A DNA stretch of 64,000 nucleotides from Zanthoxylum bungeanum. Lineage: Eukaryota > Streptophyta > Magnoliopsida > Sapindales > Rutaceae. Position 1 is the first letter of the stretch, and each line of letters starts with the position of its first letter. A program made the position numbers and the translations under genes. This document shows, in pieces, positions 8,871-20,045 of this stretch. Location: NCBI GenBank assembly GCA_019454045.1, contig SKCR01021372.1:1-64000 (forward strand). Reading direction: 5' to 3'. The notes below the pieces were generated by a model. It was not told the origin of the DNA and made no database searches. It saw nothing but the letters and a program-made list of their open reading frames with translations.

Positions 8871-9544
8871 ATGTCATAGATTTATTATTTATTTAATAAA
8901 TTATAACATAAATATAAATTGATTTTTGGTAAAACAAAGATCAATTAAGACTTTACACAAAATCTCTCTTCTCTCTCAAATTGCCGAGAACTCCATTGAC
9001 AATGGCAAGGAAGATTTGATCTTCTATTTCTCCATTTTTGCTAGCACAAGCAAGGGATCAAAAGAGGTGATAGGGAAACCATCAAAGAGCTTGGAATACA
9101 AGAGCTTGGAGCTTCAAGTCTTCTTCCTCCTCTTGGCCGAATCTTCCAACACTTGGAGCTTCCACCATTTGATCATCTTCTTCATCACATAGCTTTGTAA
9201 GTATGATTCCGCCATGCTTCAAGTCTTTTATATATATCCATTTATAGTATTTCATGAATGCTTAATCTTTCCTTGGGACATATAATAGAAACGAACATTC
9301 CCCACCAAAATTACACAATATCCTTTCCTTAAACAAACTAATTAAATACACCCCATATTTATTTGATTTGTTCCTTTTTTGAGCCATGCACACACAAGGA
9401 AACCCTAGATGCACAATTATAAAAGACGACATAAACCAAACCTTAGGTCTTCTCCCCTTTTGGTCCTCACTCCCGACATTCACAAGCAAAAAAACCAACA
9501 CCCTCTCCTCTCACTCTCACCCACGGCTTCCCTCTCTCTCTCTC

Positions 9545-9552
9545 TATATAAA
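9545..9552 (+). promoter_or_regulatory. Candidate TATA box of the Tat-like LTR
   Basis: TATATAAA follows a long CT run (about 9530-9544), an arrangement common at plant core promoters. The inverted relative has CTATAAAAAG at 37185-37193, in a comparable place upstream of the shared GGTAAGACCT block. No transcript evidence is available. Confidence 0.45.
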
Positions 9553-10714
9553 CAAAAACAAACCATAAAAACCTCTGGCTTCTAACTCCCCTTCGTCACC
9601 CTTTCTCACTCTTGGCAAAATTAACAAAGCACCAGCCCACAAGCGACAAACACACAACCCCCTCGTGAACCTAATCCCACTAAATCCTAGACACACAGCT
9701 CTAGACTCACGACAACCTTCACGAAAAAAACAATAAATAAGCCCTACCTTTCATCATTCTCCTTCCTCTCTCCCTAATGCATACGGCAACTCATCAAACC
9801 CTAGATAAGCCACATGCATAAACCACACACAAGCAGGACACCGACACAGACTCAACACAAGCAGGCCACACGCCCTTCCCACTCACACACACACTGGCAC
9901 TAGCCAACCCTCCACTAAGCCGAATACACCACTCGACAAACACAAGCCACAAAAGACATACTTCACCGACTAAGAAACAATAACAAACCAGCAAGATAAT
10001 CACTTAAAACGGCCAAAAAAGTCTCTCAAACCACCTTAAATAGCGAACAAAATTTCCTGGATAGCGAAGCCACAAACATCACCAAAACAACCCCCCACCC
10101 ACGTAAAACAACCCAATCGAACATCCCCCTCTAAACACCAAAAACAGTGAACTAAAAATACCCAAAAAATAGTCCCTTAAAACTAACCCTTGCAGCCCCC
10201 AAGACAGTCCCAAAAACCATCCCAAAAACATCCTGAAAAAATAGTAGCAAATCCAGAGAAATCGGCATCTCAAAACAGAGAAACATCGAAGGAAGATACT
10301 GAATAAGAAAACCAGAAAAGTTACGGAGCATTAACCCTTCCGGCGATGGTGTAACGCACTTCCGAGAAGCAACTTAAAAGGTAAGACCTAAAGGCACCCC
10401 TTGCTATTTATTTATCTTTTCAGTTATTTATTGACATTCGTTCGCATGCATAATTATGTTCCATTTCTAATTTTTTATTTATATTGGGTTAATGATTGCG
10501 TGCCATCTCTGACAGTATATCTGATGGAAACCCGGACATAAATTCCGTAGCAGAATCCGAATGGACAGTAGTGCGGTCTGTACTTGGGATACAACTCCAC
10601 GTACTGCTTGAGAAACTTTCAAGCACGTGTTACTTTTTGGTATTTAATTTTTTATTTATTGTTCCGCTATTTATTTTCCATGTATTGTTTCTTTGTTTAT
10701 GAATTGTTAATCTT

Positions 10715-11560
10715 GATGCGCATGGGCTAATCATGTGGGGTAAAGGTCCTATGTTCGAGGGAAATGCCTAAAGGCTACCTTTACCATGATGTGTTGTCGC
10801 GTCAGACGAAGTATGTTTGATTGAATATGGAATATTTTCAATCAGGCATACGAAGTCCCATATAGATGTCGGCCTTGGTCGCATCTCTTTTATTATTATG
10901 TTATTTACTTTTCGATTGTTATTGTTTTTTTATTTACGCATTGTTAAATAGTGCGCATGGGCTAATCACGTTGAGTAAAAGCTCCTCCATTTGAGGGAAA
11001 TGCCTAAAGCCTACCTTTACCACGATGTTTTGCCGCGCCAGACGAAGTATGTTTGATTGAATATGGAATACGTTCAGTCGGGCATATGAAATCCCATATA
11101 GATGTCGGCCTTGGTCGCTTCTTTTTTATTATTTCATTACTTACTTTCCGCATGTTGTCGCTTTATTTGTTTATGCATTGTTAATCTTGATGCGCATGGG
11201 CTAATCATGTGGGGTAAATGTCCTCCATTCGAGGGAAATGCCTAAAGGCTACCCTTACCACGATGTTTTGCCGTGTCAGACGAAGTATGTTTAATTGAAT
11301 GTGGAATACGTTCAGTCGGGCATACGAAGTCCCATATAGATTTCGGCCTTGGTCGCATCTCTTTTATTATTCCGTCATTTATTTTTGTGTATTATTACTT
11401 TGTTTATTCATGCATTGTTACTTGATGCGCATTGGCTAATCATGTGGATTAAAGGTCATCTATTCGAGGGAAATGCCTAAAGGCTACCTTTACCACGATG
11501 TTTTACCACGCCGGGGATACAAGATCCCATATAGACTTTGGCCAAAGTTCTTGGTCGCAC
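10715..11560 (+). repeat. 235-239 bp tandem repeats
   Basis: GCGCATGGGCTAATC begins units at about 10718, 10953, 11192 and 11427 (spacing 235, 239, 235). Each unit has GAGGGAAATGCCTAAAG, a CTACCTTTACCACGATG block, GACGAAGTATGTTTGATTG and GATGTCGGCCTTGGTCGC. The fourth unit has an internal deletion. No frame stays open across units. It lies downstream of the candidate TATA box within the Tat-like LTR or leader. Confidence 0.85.
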
Positions 11561-12015
11561 AATTTTTCTTCTAATTTTGTTATTCACCTTTTTTTTTGTT
11601 ATTTACCGCTTCGTATTCATCCTATTAGTTATCTCTATTCATTCTGTCGCATCGCTTCACGTTTACTTCCATGCATGCTTGCCTCTTTAGTTATTTCTTT
11701 TACATTTCGTACTTAATTATCCGCTTTTATTATTAATACTTTTACAGTTTTTGTTAATTACATTATTGCGCTCCATTCTTTAATACGTTTATGGAATTAT
11801 GCATTTGCCTTCATTTTTATTTACGTTTATGGGTGTGCAAACTTGTGTGTTGATTAAATTATCTTTCACGTGTTTCATAAGACTTGGTTATACTATTGCG
11901 TAAATCCTTTCATTACAATTTGCATAAGTAAGGGACCATTCCGAACCCAACGGTTTGAGGTCTTCCCTTTCGAGGGGTGAGTGCGGCCTTAAATCATTTC
12001 CCACTTCACACTGGG

Positions 12016-12025
12016 TGGCGACTCC
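12016..12025 (+). other. Possible Tat/Ogre primer-site remnant
   Basis: TGGCGACTCC follows the LTR-like region. Tat/Ogre elements often have TGGCGACTCC followed by a short G-rich completion at the primer site. Here the second half is not recognisable (TTTATTTC follows), so this may be a mutated site or chance. Confidence 0.3.
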
Positions 12026-12375
12026 TTTATTTCTCCGGTTTAGTCCCTCGCGGGCTACTCCGTACTCTCGACCGGGTTGCGAGCCCGGACAACGTCGCCC
12101 CAATCTCTGTTCACACAATCATGCATTCATTTCACAGAAGCATAGACGATCTATACATATCACGAGTTTGGCCATACACATACATACACTCAGACATATT
12201 TACAAATTCCATGCAACCAACCACGAAGTACACAAAATAATCGGTACATCAAAGATCACATCCTCCAACAATATATACATACGGTTGGCTTACACACACA
12301 ATGCTCGTATGAGATTTATTACTTATTTTACAATAGATATGAGATGAATTTCATCCGAATGAATTCCTGAACAGC
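12026..12375. other. Unassigned segment
   Basis: It contains a GC-rich stretch (about 12050-12110) and then A/C-rich, ATACATACAC-like sequence. The overlapping open frames here look random, and I see no domain or conserved motif. It probably belongs to the leader of the Tat-like element. Confidence 0.35.
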
Positions 12376-13254
12376 TGTAACATCACTCTCTCGAATATGC
12401 TATCGGCAGGGAATAGGCCGACCTATCCCCCTTAGCCTTTGACTTTATGACTATGAACCAAACTACTAAACTCATCTCAAATATAAACTCATAAATGGGA
12501 TCATTGCCCAAATCAATAATACGAAATGCAACTCAATTCTAATAATAGTTTACTCTATTACAACTTTACTTATAGACACCTTTACTCAATACAATGAATT
12601 ATACATGCTTTTACAATTACTCTTACTGTACTATCTCTCTCTGACTTGACTTGGTGTTCTCCACACCTTAGTGACTACCATCGGTATCAAAACTCTCAAG
12701 ATCGTCATCTGGATATCTTGTAAAATAATGAAACTGGGAATGGAGGATTAGATCTTTTGAATGACCTAGTGAGTGGACAGTTTAAAATAGTAACTGAAAT
12801 ACTTATAATACATTCATTTTCTACAATCGAAAAACATTTCAGGAAAACTGATCCTTTCTGAAGGGTCTTACAAATCTCTTTTTTTGGAAATCTTTTATGT
12901 CTATAAAACTCTAAAATCCTCATAATCAGTTTCTCTTGAAAACAGTTTAATAAAAATTATCTTTCCTGAAAATCACATCTCTGAAAATATTATTTTTGAA
13001 AAAAAAATATGTTTCTGAAAGTCGATCTCTGAAAAACCTGTCTCTAAAAAACCTGATGCATGGGAGCCTTACGTATCCCCTTCCCCCATACACCTAACTA
13101 GTGATCTTGGGGCGTTACAAATCGTCTTCCCCCAAGCCGCTGAACTAGAGCTATTAGTGTTGATTGATGCCACTACCTGACCCTCAAACTAGGGTCTAGG
13201 GGCATTACGTATCGCCATCCCCTAAGCCCCGAATCTAGGATCTGGGGGCTTTAC
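12376..13254 (-). repeat. Ty3/Gypsy LTR fragment, inverted (Gypsy-E family)
   Basis: Read on the minus strand, this is the right part of the LTR seen at 45075-46061. TGTAACATCACTC at 12376 is the LTR end, the 'gtgagtggac' block is near 12765-12780, and three copies of the ATACGTAACG-type box (GTTACAAATCG, ATTACGTATCG and TTACGTATCCCC on the plus strand) lie between 13070 and 13220. It is cut at 13255 by a family-X LTR. It has no coding content. Confidence 0.75.
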
Positions 13255-13801
13255 TGTTGGAGTTGGTACTTGAAGTGCCAATCTAAAGTGTACATTTTAT
13301 TATTTATTAATAAAATAACTATTTTTTCATTTCATACCTTATTAATGATATTGTCATTATGCGTATTAGATTGATGTAAAGATATGTCAAGAATGACATC
13401 GACCTTAGAATAATCTTTTAGTAATATTGGACACTAGGTTGTCCGACATTAAGATAAGTATTACTATTATAAATTATTCTTAAAGTATATATATTCCAAG
13501 TCGTTGGTTTTGGAATACGCTCTAATTTTTATAACCTAGAAGACTAACACATGTCATATATTGGAATTGGAGTTCCAATGGGTTAACCCGATGTACCATT
13601 AGTTTTGGAAACTCGTATATACGTGTGGGTATTGGTTGGACTGAATACTGAATGACTCAAATGTGATTCCTAATAATTGGAAGTACATACCACCATCAAT
13701 AGGAATCTACTCGAGTCGAGTAACATATGTTATCCTTTGACTATAGGATAACATTAATTTTGGGTGAGATCCTCCGCACTTTGATGCCAGGTATGTGACA
13801 C
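13255..13801 (+). repeat. Family-X LTR fragment (left part)
   Basis: It starts TGTTGGAGTTGGTACTTG, a typical Copia-like LTR start. The part from 13540 on is related to 37705-37945 (ACATGTCATAT / GTTCCAATGG / ACTCGTATA blocks). It stops at about 13801, where Gypsy tail sequence begins. No primer site, tract or coding sequence of this family is present, so lineage is not proven. Confidence 0.6.
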
Positions 13802-14383
13802 GAATCCAGCCACTCAAGGAACATTAGATGTCACCACCGGTAATATGGTAGAGCCTTTTCAAGTGCCAGCAGGGCCAATCACATGCCAAAGAGCTAAGAA
13901 TATCAGAGACGCAATGGCAGGGCTAGCACAGAATGCCACAATCGAGTGTGACATACAACTCCGGGGCATAATGGCAACACATGGGGGCTTCTATGGAATG
14001 GGTCCAAAGCTATTTCACTTGACCTAAGTCATACCAGATTGACGCACCAGTAATTCAGAAGTCAAGTATCTTTCGACGAATCATGCCGAATTCATCCCAA
14101 CACTAAATATACGGCCAAGACAAGACTTATTAGGCTTCAAAAAACATCATTATGTCTAAATACATAAAGACCACAAATTTTGGGGATGTTTTTTCAAGGA
14201 GACAATTCAGACATGACTTTGTAGTTGTTTGCATGCTTGTTTGTTTGTTTTTCTTGTTTGTGATTTCTATATTCCAATTATTCTAGCTGTAATATTTCTT
14301 TGAATTGAGTCTACGTATTTGTAAATTCTTACTCGCATTACTCCATTTGCCCTATATTGGTTTCTTGTTGTTTATGCTAGCTT
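13802..14383 (+). pseudogene. Ty3/Gypsy pol tail plus 3' region preceding Gypsy-B
   Basis: Frame 13845-14027 encodes a Pol C-terminus containing GPITCQRAK, a relative of the tail at about 19200-19300 in Gypsy-B. The rest up to 14383 is non-coding, with a TTGTTTGTTTGTTTTTC run. It leads straight into the Gypsy-B leader, so the later part probably contains the 5' LTR of Gypsy-B. That would make an internal-LTR-internal arrangement. I cannot set LTR ends because the 3' counterpart (19560-20045) has diverged. The segment is about 98% identical to 114-700. Confidence 0.6.
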
Positions 14384-14562
14384 GAAGACTACACATTGTT
14401 GTGAGCTTTTTGGTAAGTCATATTCATACTATATTGAGTACAAACACGAGTGGAGTGTAATGATACGTATTTGAGTGTAAACACGTGAGCATGCGACATT
14501 GTGAGGTTATATAATTTTGTTCATAAATTTATTTATTCTAATCTGTTTGTTGAAGCTTTGAG

Positions 14563-15872
14563 ATGACAGGTACTAGTTTGAAAGTGGATGAGAAGCTTGA
14601 GGCTTTAGAAAGGAAGTTTATGGATATAATGGAAAACATGAATGTTGCTTTCGATAAGTTGTCCAGGGACGTAGAGAGTAATCAAATAGGTAGTGTTCCC
14701 AGAGCACCACCACCTCAGCATATACCACCACCTCAGAATGTGGCACCACAACGTGTACCACCAGATGAAGAAGCAGCTCAAAATGAGTTTGATGATTCTG
14801 ATGATCTTAATGATGGGGATGAGAGATTTCAGTGATGGCCTGATAAGTGGCCTAATATGAGGTCTGATAGGAGGAATGATTGAAGGGATATACAGTTTGA
14901 TGGTAGAGGTGAATTTGATGACAGACGTGAGGATTATGACAGGAGAGGTTATGGTAGAAATTGTAATGTTGATGGTGATTTGAGCAGCATCATGATCAAG
15001 ATACCAAACTTCCAGGACAAGAATGATCCTGAAGCTTATTTGTCGTGGGAGAAGAAGATTGAGTTGATTTTCAATTGTCATCATTACTATGATGAGAAGA
15101 AGATCAATCTGGCAGCCATGGAATTCATTGATTATGTGATGATTTGGTGGGATCAGATTGTCAACAACCGAATGAGGAATCATGATAGGCCAATTCAGAC
15201 ATGGGAAGAACTTCAAGGTCTCATAGGAGACAGTTCATACCCAGCCATTACTACCGAGAGTTGTATCAAAAACTACAACATCTATATCAGGGGGCTAAGA
15301 GTGAAGAGGATTACTATAATTAGATGGAGGTGGCCATGATGAGGGCGAATGTAGTGGAGGATGCAGAGGCTACTATGGCACGGTTTATAGGGGGCTTGAA
15401 CAAAGAGATTGCCAATATGGTGGAGTTGCATCATTATGTTGATTTAGAGGATATACTTCACATGGCTATCAAGGTTGATATGCAATTAAAGAAGAAGTCT
15501 AAATCCAGATTTGGTACTCAGTCTACTTCTGCATGGAAGGGGAAATGGGTTCCTAATGATCAACGGGATGGAGGCTTTAACAAGCCAAGGGCCAAACCTA
15601 GTGCCAAGGGTAAAGAAGTTGCAGAACCAAGCAAGGATAGACCGAAACCTAAGAGTACAACACCAAAGACTAAGGACATCAAGTGTTTCAAGTGTTTGGG
15701 CATGGGATACTATGCTTCACAGTGCCCCAACGGGCGCACATTAGTGATTTATAAGAAGAGTGGTAAGGTACATTCTACCAAAAGTGAGGTTGGGGTTGAT
15801 GATGATGAGCCTGAGATTGAGGATACTAGTGACAGATTGGGAGTTGCTTACCCGCTGATAACTTATTATTAG
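14563..15872 (+). pseudogene. Gypsy-B gag, broken
   Basis: It starts at ATG 14563 with an acidic/coiled N-terminus (KLEALERKFMDIMENMNVAF) and a proline-rich stretch. A TGA at about 14833 and another near 14880 interrupt it. It continues as IKIPNFQDKNDPEAYLSWEKK and WWDQIVNNR, the retrotransposon gag domain. A deletion near 15220 shifts the frame, which resumes at 15324 ([20 protein letters not shown]). The zinc knuckle at about 15682-15723 reads [14 protein letters not shown]. The expected His is Tyr, so the knuckle is unlikely to hold zinc. The frame stops at 15872. Confidence 0.85.
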
Positions 15873-15927
15873 TTGTCAAGCGTGCTTTAAGTGCATAAAT
15901 TGTCGAGGATGATAGTGATCAGCAGAT

Positions 15928-16566
15928 GGAGAACATATTTCACACTAGATGCCGTGTGAATGCCAAGGGGTGTGGTATGATCATTGATGGGGGAAGTTGT
16001 GTGAATTTTTTAAGTACAGCTTTAGTTGAGAGGTTGGGATTAGATTGCTTGAGCATCCCAAGCCTTACAAGTTGCAGTGGTTAAATGATTGTGGCGAAAT
16101 AAAGGTGACTATGCAGGTATTATTGAGCTTTACCATTGGGCCATACATTGATGATGTCCTATGAGATATGATACTGATGCATGTAGGACATATTCTTTTG
16201 GGCAGGCCATGGCAGTTTAACAGGAAGGTCGTACATGGTGGGTTCAAGAATAAGTATTTCTTTCAGCATAAGGGAAAACCCATTACCTTATGCCCACTTA
16301 CACCGAAGCAGGTCCATGAGGATCAAGTCAAGTTACAACTTGAGAGGGACAAAGAGAACGAGAGTGCAAAAACATCGTTGGAGAAAACACATGAGAAGAG
16401 TGTGATCGAACCTAGTAAGGAAATTAAGGCTAAAAGCCCGAGTGTTCCCAAGGGGAGTGCGAGTGAACATAAGGGGGAAACAAAAGGGCGAGTGAAAAAG
16501 AGATTTTATATGGTGAGGGTAAAGCTAGGAGAGCTTTTAAGGCTAGCAAGCTTATGCTTTTGCTAG
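15928..16566 (+). pseudogene. Gypsy-B protease and linker
   Basis: The retropepsin motif reads GMIIDGGSCVNF (about 15972-16007). DGG is a variant of D-S/T-G seen in plant Gypsy. The downstream flap-side motif HILLGRPWQFNRK is in frame 16168-16566. Frameshifts near 16040 and 16160 separate them. The rest of this frame is a charged Lys/Glu/Ser-rich linker leading to RT. Confidence 0.8.
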
Positions 16567-17872
16567 TCTACAAGGAATTCCGTGTTTGTATTGCTAATAT
16601 TGACCATTTGCTTCCTGTGTCCATTTCATCTATTTTGCAGGAATTCAGTGATGTTTTGACAGAGGACATTCCTAGTGGGCTTCCACCCATTAGAGGTATT
16701 GAGCACCAGATAGATTTCATACTTGACATAGTAATTCCCAATAGACCAGCCTACCGAAGCAATCTGGAAGAGACGAATGAACTTCAGAAGAAAGTGAGGG
16801 AGTTTATGGAGAAAGGGTATGTCAGAGAAAGTATGAGTCCCTATACGGTACCAGTTCTTTTAGTTCCTAAGAAAGATGGGTCGTGGCATATGTGCGTTGA
16901 TTTTCGAGCGATAAATAATATAACGGTAAAGTATCGTCACCCTATTCCTAGACTAGATGACATGTTGGATGAATTGCATGGTTCCAAAGTTTTTAGTAAG
17001 ATTGATTTAAAAAGTGGATACCATCAAATTCGCATTAGAGAGGGAGATGAGTGGAAAATTGCATTTAAGACCAAGTATGGCTTGTCTGAATGGTTAGTTA
17101 TGCCATTTTGTCTTAAAACACACCTAGTACATTTATTAGATTGATGAATCATGTTATGCGTACATTTATAGGTAAGTTTGTTGTAGTTTATTTTGATGAA
17201 ATCTTAGTTTACAGTAAAATATTATATGAGCATGTTAAGCATTTGAAACATGTTCTTGAAGTGTTGAGGCATGAAAAACTGTATGCTAACTTTGGTAAGT
17301 GCACTTTTTGTATGGATATGATTGTTTTCCTTGGTTTTGTTGTAAGTGCAGATGGCATCGAAGTTGATGTAAAGAAGGTAAAGGCAATTCAGGATTGGCC
17401 TACGCCGAGAACTATGATAGAAGTCAGAAGCTTCAATGGATTAGCAAGCTTCTACCACAGGTTTGTTAGAGAATTCAGTAGTATTACAACAACACTGACT
17501 AAAGTAGTGAAGAAAATTGTTGGCTTCAAATGGGGAGAAGAGCATGAGCGTGCAATCCAGGATCTTAAAATAAAGTTGTGCAGTGCACCAGTTTTGGCGC
17601 TACCTAAGTTTGAGAAGACATTTGAGATTGAGTGTGACGCATCCGAGATAGGCATTGGAGAAGTTCTTTTGCAAGAAAAGCAACCAATAGCTTACTTTAG
17701 TGAGAAGTTGAATGTAGCAGTTTTGAGGTACCCCACATTTGACAAGGAGTTGTATATGCTAGTGAGACCCTTTGAGACTTGGCAGCATTATTTGTGGCCT
17801 CGAGAGTTTTTGATCCATATAGATTATGAGTCATTGAAGCATTTGAAGGGCCAAGGTAAGTGGAACAAATGA
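16554..17872 (+). pseudogene. Gypsy-B reverse transcriptase and RNase H, inactive
   Basis: Frame 16554-17144 has RT motifs VLLVPKKDGSWHMCVDFRAIN, HPIPRLDDMLDELHG and motif A FSKIDLKSGYHQIRI. A frameshift in MPFxL... at about 17110 moves to frame 17141-17872. The active-site motif there is [11 protein letters not shown]; the second Asp of F/Y-x-D-D is Glu, which is expected to abolish polymerase activity. RNase H follows with [17 protein letters not shown] and [11 protein letters not shown] stop at about 17872 precedes the HARWLEFVETFPYVI segment. Confidence 0.87.
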
Positions 17873-19226
17873 CACGCAAGATGGTTAGAGTTTGTGGAGA
17901 CATTTCCATATGTAATCCGCTACAAACAATGTAAGGAAAATATTGTCGCTGATGCACTATCGCGAATGTATGCTTTACTTACTTCATTGAGTGCAAGAAT
18001 GCTTGGGTTTGAATTTATTAAAGAACTATATGCAAGTGATACTGACTTTAGTACTATATATGCTGCATGTGAAAAATCTACCTTTAGTAAATTCTTCCAA
18101 CATGATGGGTTTCTGTTTAGGGAGAATAGATTATGTATTCCTGTTTGTAGTATGCGTGAGTTGTTAGTTAGGGAAGCTCATTGGGGAGGTTTAATGGGGC
18201 ACTTTGGCATTGCTAAGACCTTAGGGGCATTGAGTGAATATTTATATGCCTCATGGGTTGTACACACCATTGCCAGTACCTAGTGAGCCATGGGTAGATG
18301 TATCTTGGACTAGGCATGGTAGGGATTCCATCTTTGTAGTGGTTGATAGGTTTAGTAAGATGGAACACTTTATATCATGTCATATGACTGATGATGCCAC
18401 TAACATTGCTAACTTGTTCTTTAGAGAAGTAGTAAGCCTCCATGGAATTTCACAAAGTATAGTTTCAGATTGTGATGTTAAATTCCTTAGTCACTTTTGG
18501 AAAGTTTTATGGGGTAAGTTATGAACTAAACTTTTGTATTCTACTACTTGCCACCCCTAAACTGATGGGCAGACCGAAGTTGTTAATAGGACTTTAACTC
18601 AGTTATTGCGTACTATTATCACTAAGAATTTAAGAACTTGGGAGGATTGTTTGCCTTTTATTGAATTTGCATATAATCGTAGCATTCATTCTTCTACATC
18701 TTATTCACCATTTTAAATTGTTTATGGTTTTCAACCACTAACTCCATTAGATTTTTTACCATTTCCTGTTGACGAGCATGCAGGGTTAGATGGAAAAAGG
18801 AAAGCTGATTTGGTGAAACACATACTTAAGAAAACAAGAGAGCACATACAATGAAAGAATTAGCAATATGCTACTCATGCAAATAAGGGAAGAAAGCCTG
18901 TGGTATTTCAACCTGGTGATTGGGTTTGGGTACACATGCGCAAGGAGAGATTTCATGAACATCGTAAATCCAAGCTACAACCAAGAGGGGATGGTCCATT
19001 TCAAGTCTTAGTCCACATTAATGATAACGCGTACAAGCTGGATTTACAAGGTGAGTATAATGCGTCTCCTATATTTAATGTTTCTAACTTAACTCTTTTT
19101 GATGCAGGTACAGATTCGAGGTCGAATACTTTTCAAGATGGAGGGAATTACATGAATCCATCCACTCAAGGAACATTAGATGTCACGACCAGTAATATGG
19201 TAGAGCCTTTGCAAGTGCTATCATGA
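17873..19226 (+). pseudogene. Gypsy-B integrase, with deletions
   Basis: After ENIVADALSR (end of RNase H), the HHCC domain starts with HWGGLMGHFGIAKTL, but the CxxC half is missing. The sequence jumps near 18250 to the linker [16 protein letters not shown]. The core [17 protein letters not shown] is present, yet the segment normally holding the first catalytic Asp is absent between WVDVSW and TRHGRDS. The second Asp region ([14 protein letters not shown]) and the Glu region ([10 protein letters not shown], in another frame near 18570) remain. A C-terminal GDGPFQVLVHINDNAYKLDL (GPY/F-like) is in frame 18900-19226. Confidence 0.85.
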
Positions 19227-20045
19227 CCAATCACATGTCAAAGAGCTAAGAAGATCAGAGACGCAATGACGGGGCTATCATAAAATATCATGATCGAGTG
19301 TGACGCACAACTCCAGGGCATAATAGCAACATATGAGGGCTTCTATGGAATGGGTCCAAAGCTATTTCACTTGACCCAAGTCATACCAGATTGACGTACC
19401 AGCAATTCGGAAGTCAAGTACATTTTGACGAATCAAGTCGAATTAATCGCAACACCAAATATTTGGCAAAGAAAATACTTATTCGGCTTCAAAACACATC
19501 ATTAAGTCTAAATACATAAAGGCCACAAATTTTTCGGATGTTTTGTCAAGGAGACAATTTAACATGGCTTTGAAAAACTTGCCACCTTTGTTGGATTTTT
19601 TGTGGTTTTGTTGTTTTTCATTTTGTTGAAATTTTTTGGCAAAGTTGTTGATGACTTTAGCCACCTTGTTTGACATTTATGTTATGTTTTCTAGATTATT
19701 AAATGACTATTAAGGGCATACCTTTTAAATAGCCATTAGTTAGCAAGTTATGGTGTTTTGGTATTTTTGCACTTATTAGGGTTTCCTTCATTGTACTATA
19801 TATTGTAACATTTCTTTCTTAATGAAATTAATCATCAAATTTCGAAAATTAGCTTCATTTGAAAGTTTGGATTGGTCCAAAAATTGCTTAAGGGAGGGAT
19901 TCCCCTTATTTCATGCGATCGACTTATCTAAGTCGTGGCAACCTTAGTGGCGTCTCCGTGCTAGCAGAACACTACAAGGAATCATCGTAAGGGTTCTCAA
20001 AGACAAGTTTTTGTGGGTCTTCATTGTGGCATTGGAAGGTTTTTT
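19227..20045 (+). other. Gypsy-B 3' untranslated region and probable 3' LTR
   Basis: 19227-19560 parallels 13870-14222 (CACAAATTTT..GGATGTTTTxTCAAGGAGACAATT). Beyond that the two diverge. ACTATATATTGTAAC near 19795, followed by TTTCTTTCTTAATGAAA, looks like a promoter/start region of an LTR. The segment ends in TTTTT at 20045, where a Copia LTR starts. LTR ends cannot be fixed. No genes are present; the minus ORF at 19479-19676 is a shadow. Confidence 0.5.

Larger units (their letters stand above)
698..9297 (+). mobile_element. Copia-A, Ty1/Copia retrotransposon, 5' truncated
   Basis: Parts in order: remnant 5' LTR (698-802), primer-binding site (804-818), a ~2.5 kb leader, one Gag-Pol frame with Copia domain order gag-protease-integrase-RT-RNase H (3357-7308), polypurine tract (7309-7322) and a complete 3' LTR (7323-9297). 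Integrase lying before RT is diagnostic of Ty1/Copia (Pseudoviridae). At least seven frameshifts break the coding region, so it cannot be autonomous. The 3' flank begins TTCCC; the matching 5' duplication was lost with the 5' LTR. The insertion lies in a Tat-like LTR that continues at 9298. Confidence 0.92.
7323..9297 (+). repeat. 3' LTR of Copia-A (1975 bp)
   Basis: The LTR begins TGTTAGACATTATG and ends AACGAACA. U3 contains a perfect 8-bp stem ATTATCGA/TCGATAAT (7545-7552 with 7562-7569), seen in all relatives. The middle holds a palindrome array (8373-8617). An AT-rich stretch (8870-8925) followed by a pyrimidine-rich run could be the promoter and start region; that is inference. The end matches the 5' remnant at 698-802. 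Small ORFs inside are not conserved as proteins. Confidence 0.9.
9298..12015 (+). repeat. Tat/Ogre-like LTR fragment (+), left end lost
   Basis: This region has no convincing gene. Its left part is A/C-rich, with a TC run and TATATAAA (9545-9552). It shares two blocks at identical spacing with the reverse complement of 36480-36540: GTGTAAYGCMC (10349) and GGTAAGACCTAAAGGCACC (10380-10398). A 235-bp tandem array follows. Near its end, TGGCGACTCC (12016) resembles the sequence after the 5' LTR in Tat/Ogre elements. The LTR start (TGTAGGCACTGC in the inverted copy at 37704) is absent because Copia-A interrupts it. Lineage is inferred from memory of such elements. Confidence 0.5.
14384..20045 (+). 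mobile_element. Gypsy-B, Ty3/Gypsy retrotransposon, degenerate
   Basis: Domain order gag-protease-RT-RNase H-integrase (RT before integrase) identifies Ty3/Gypsy. The leader 14384-14562 has no coding content. Coding runs from 14563 to 19226 with many stops and frameshifts, and catalytic residues are lost in RT and integrase. The 3' region (19227-20045) ends at a Copia LTR. I see no chromodomain. All parts are on the plus strand. Confidence 0.88.

Noticed and set aside
9794..10273. Minus-strand Cys/Val/Gly-rich ORFs
   Set aside because: They are complements of an A/C-rich LTR. There is no conserved protein, and the inverted LTR copy (36421-37704) does not keep them.
12026..12115. Possible rRNA or tRNA fragment because of the GC-rich GCGAGCCCGG stretch
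   Set aside because: I could not fold it into a tRNA cloverleaf and see no rRNA core motifs. It fits better as retroelement leader.
14605..15216. 203-residue minus-strand ORF, Ile/Pro-rich
   Set aside because: It lies opposite Gypsy-B gag. Its composition is a complement artefact of GAT/GAC/GGT codons, and it has no family resemblance.
15976..15990. Gypsy-B protease Asp-Gly-Gly as an inactivating mutation
   Set aside because: As I recall, related plant Gypsy elements also have an IDGGS-type motif, so it is probably ancestral.
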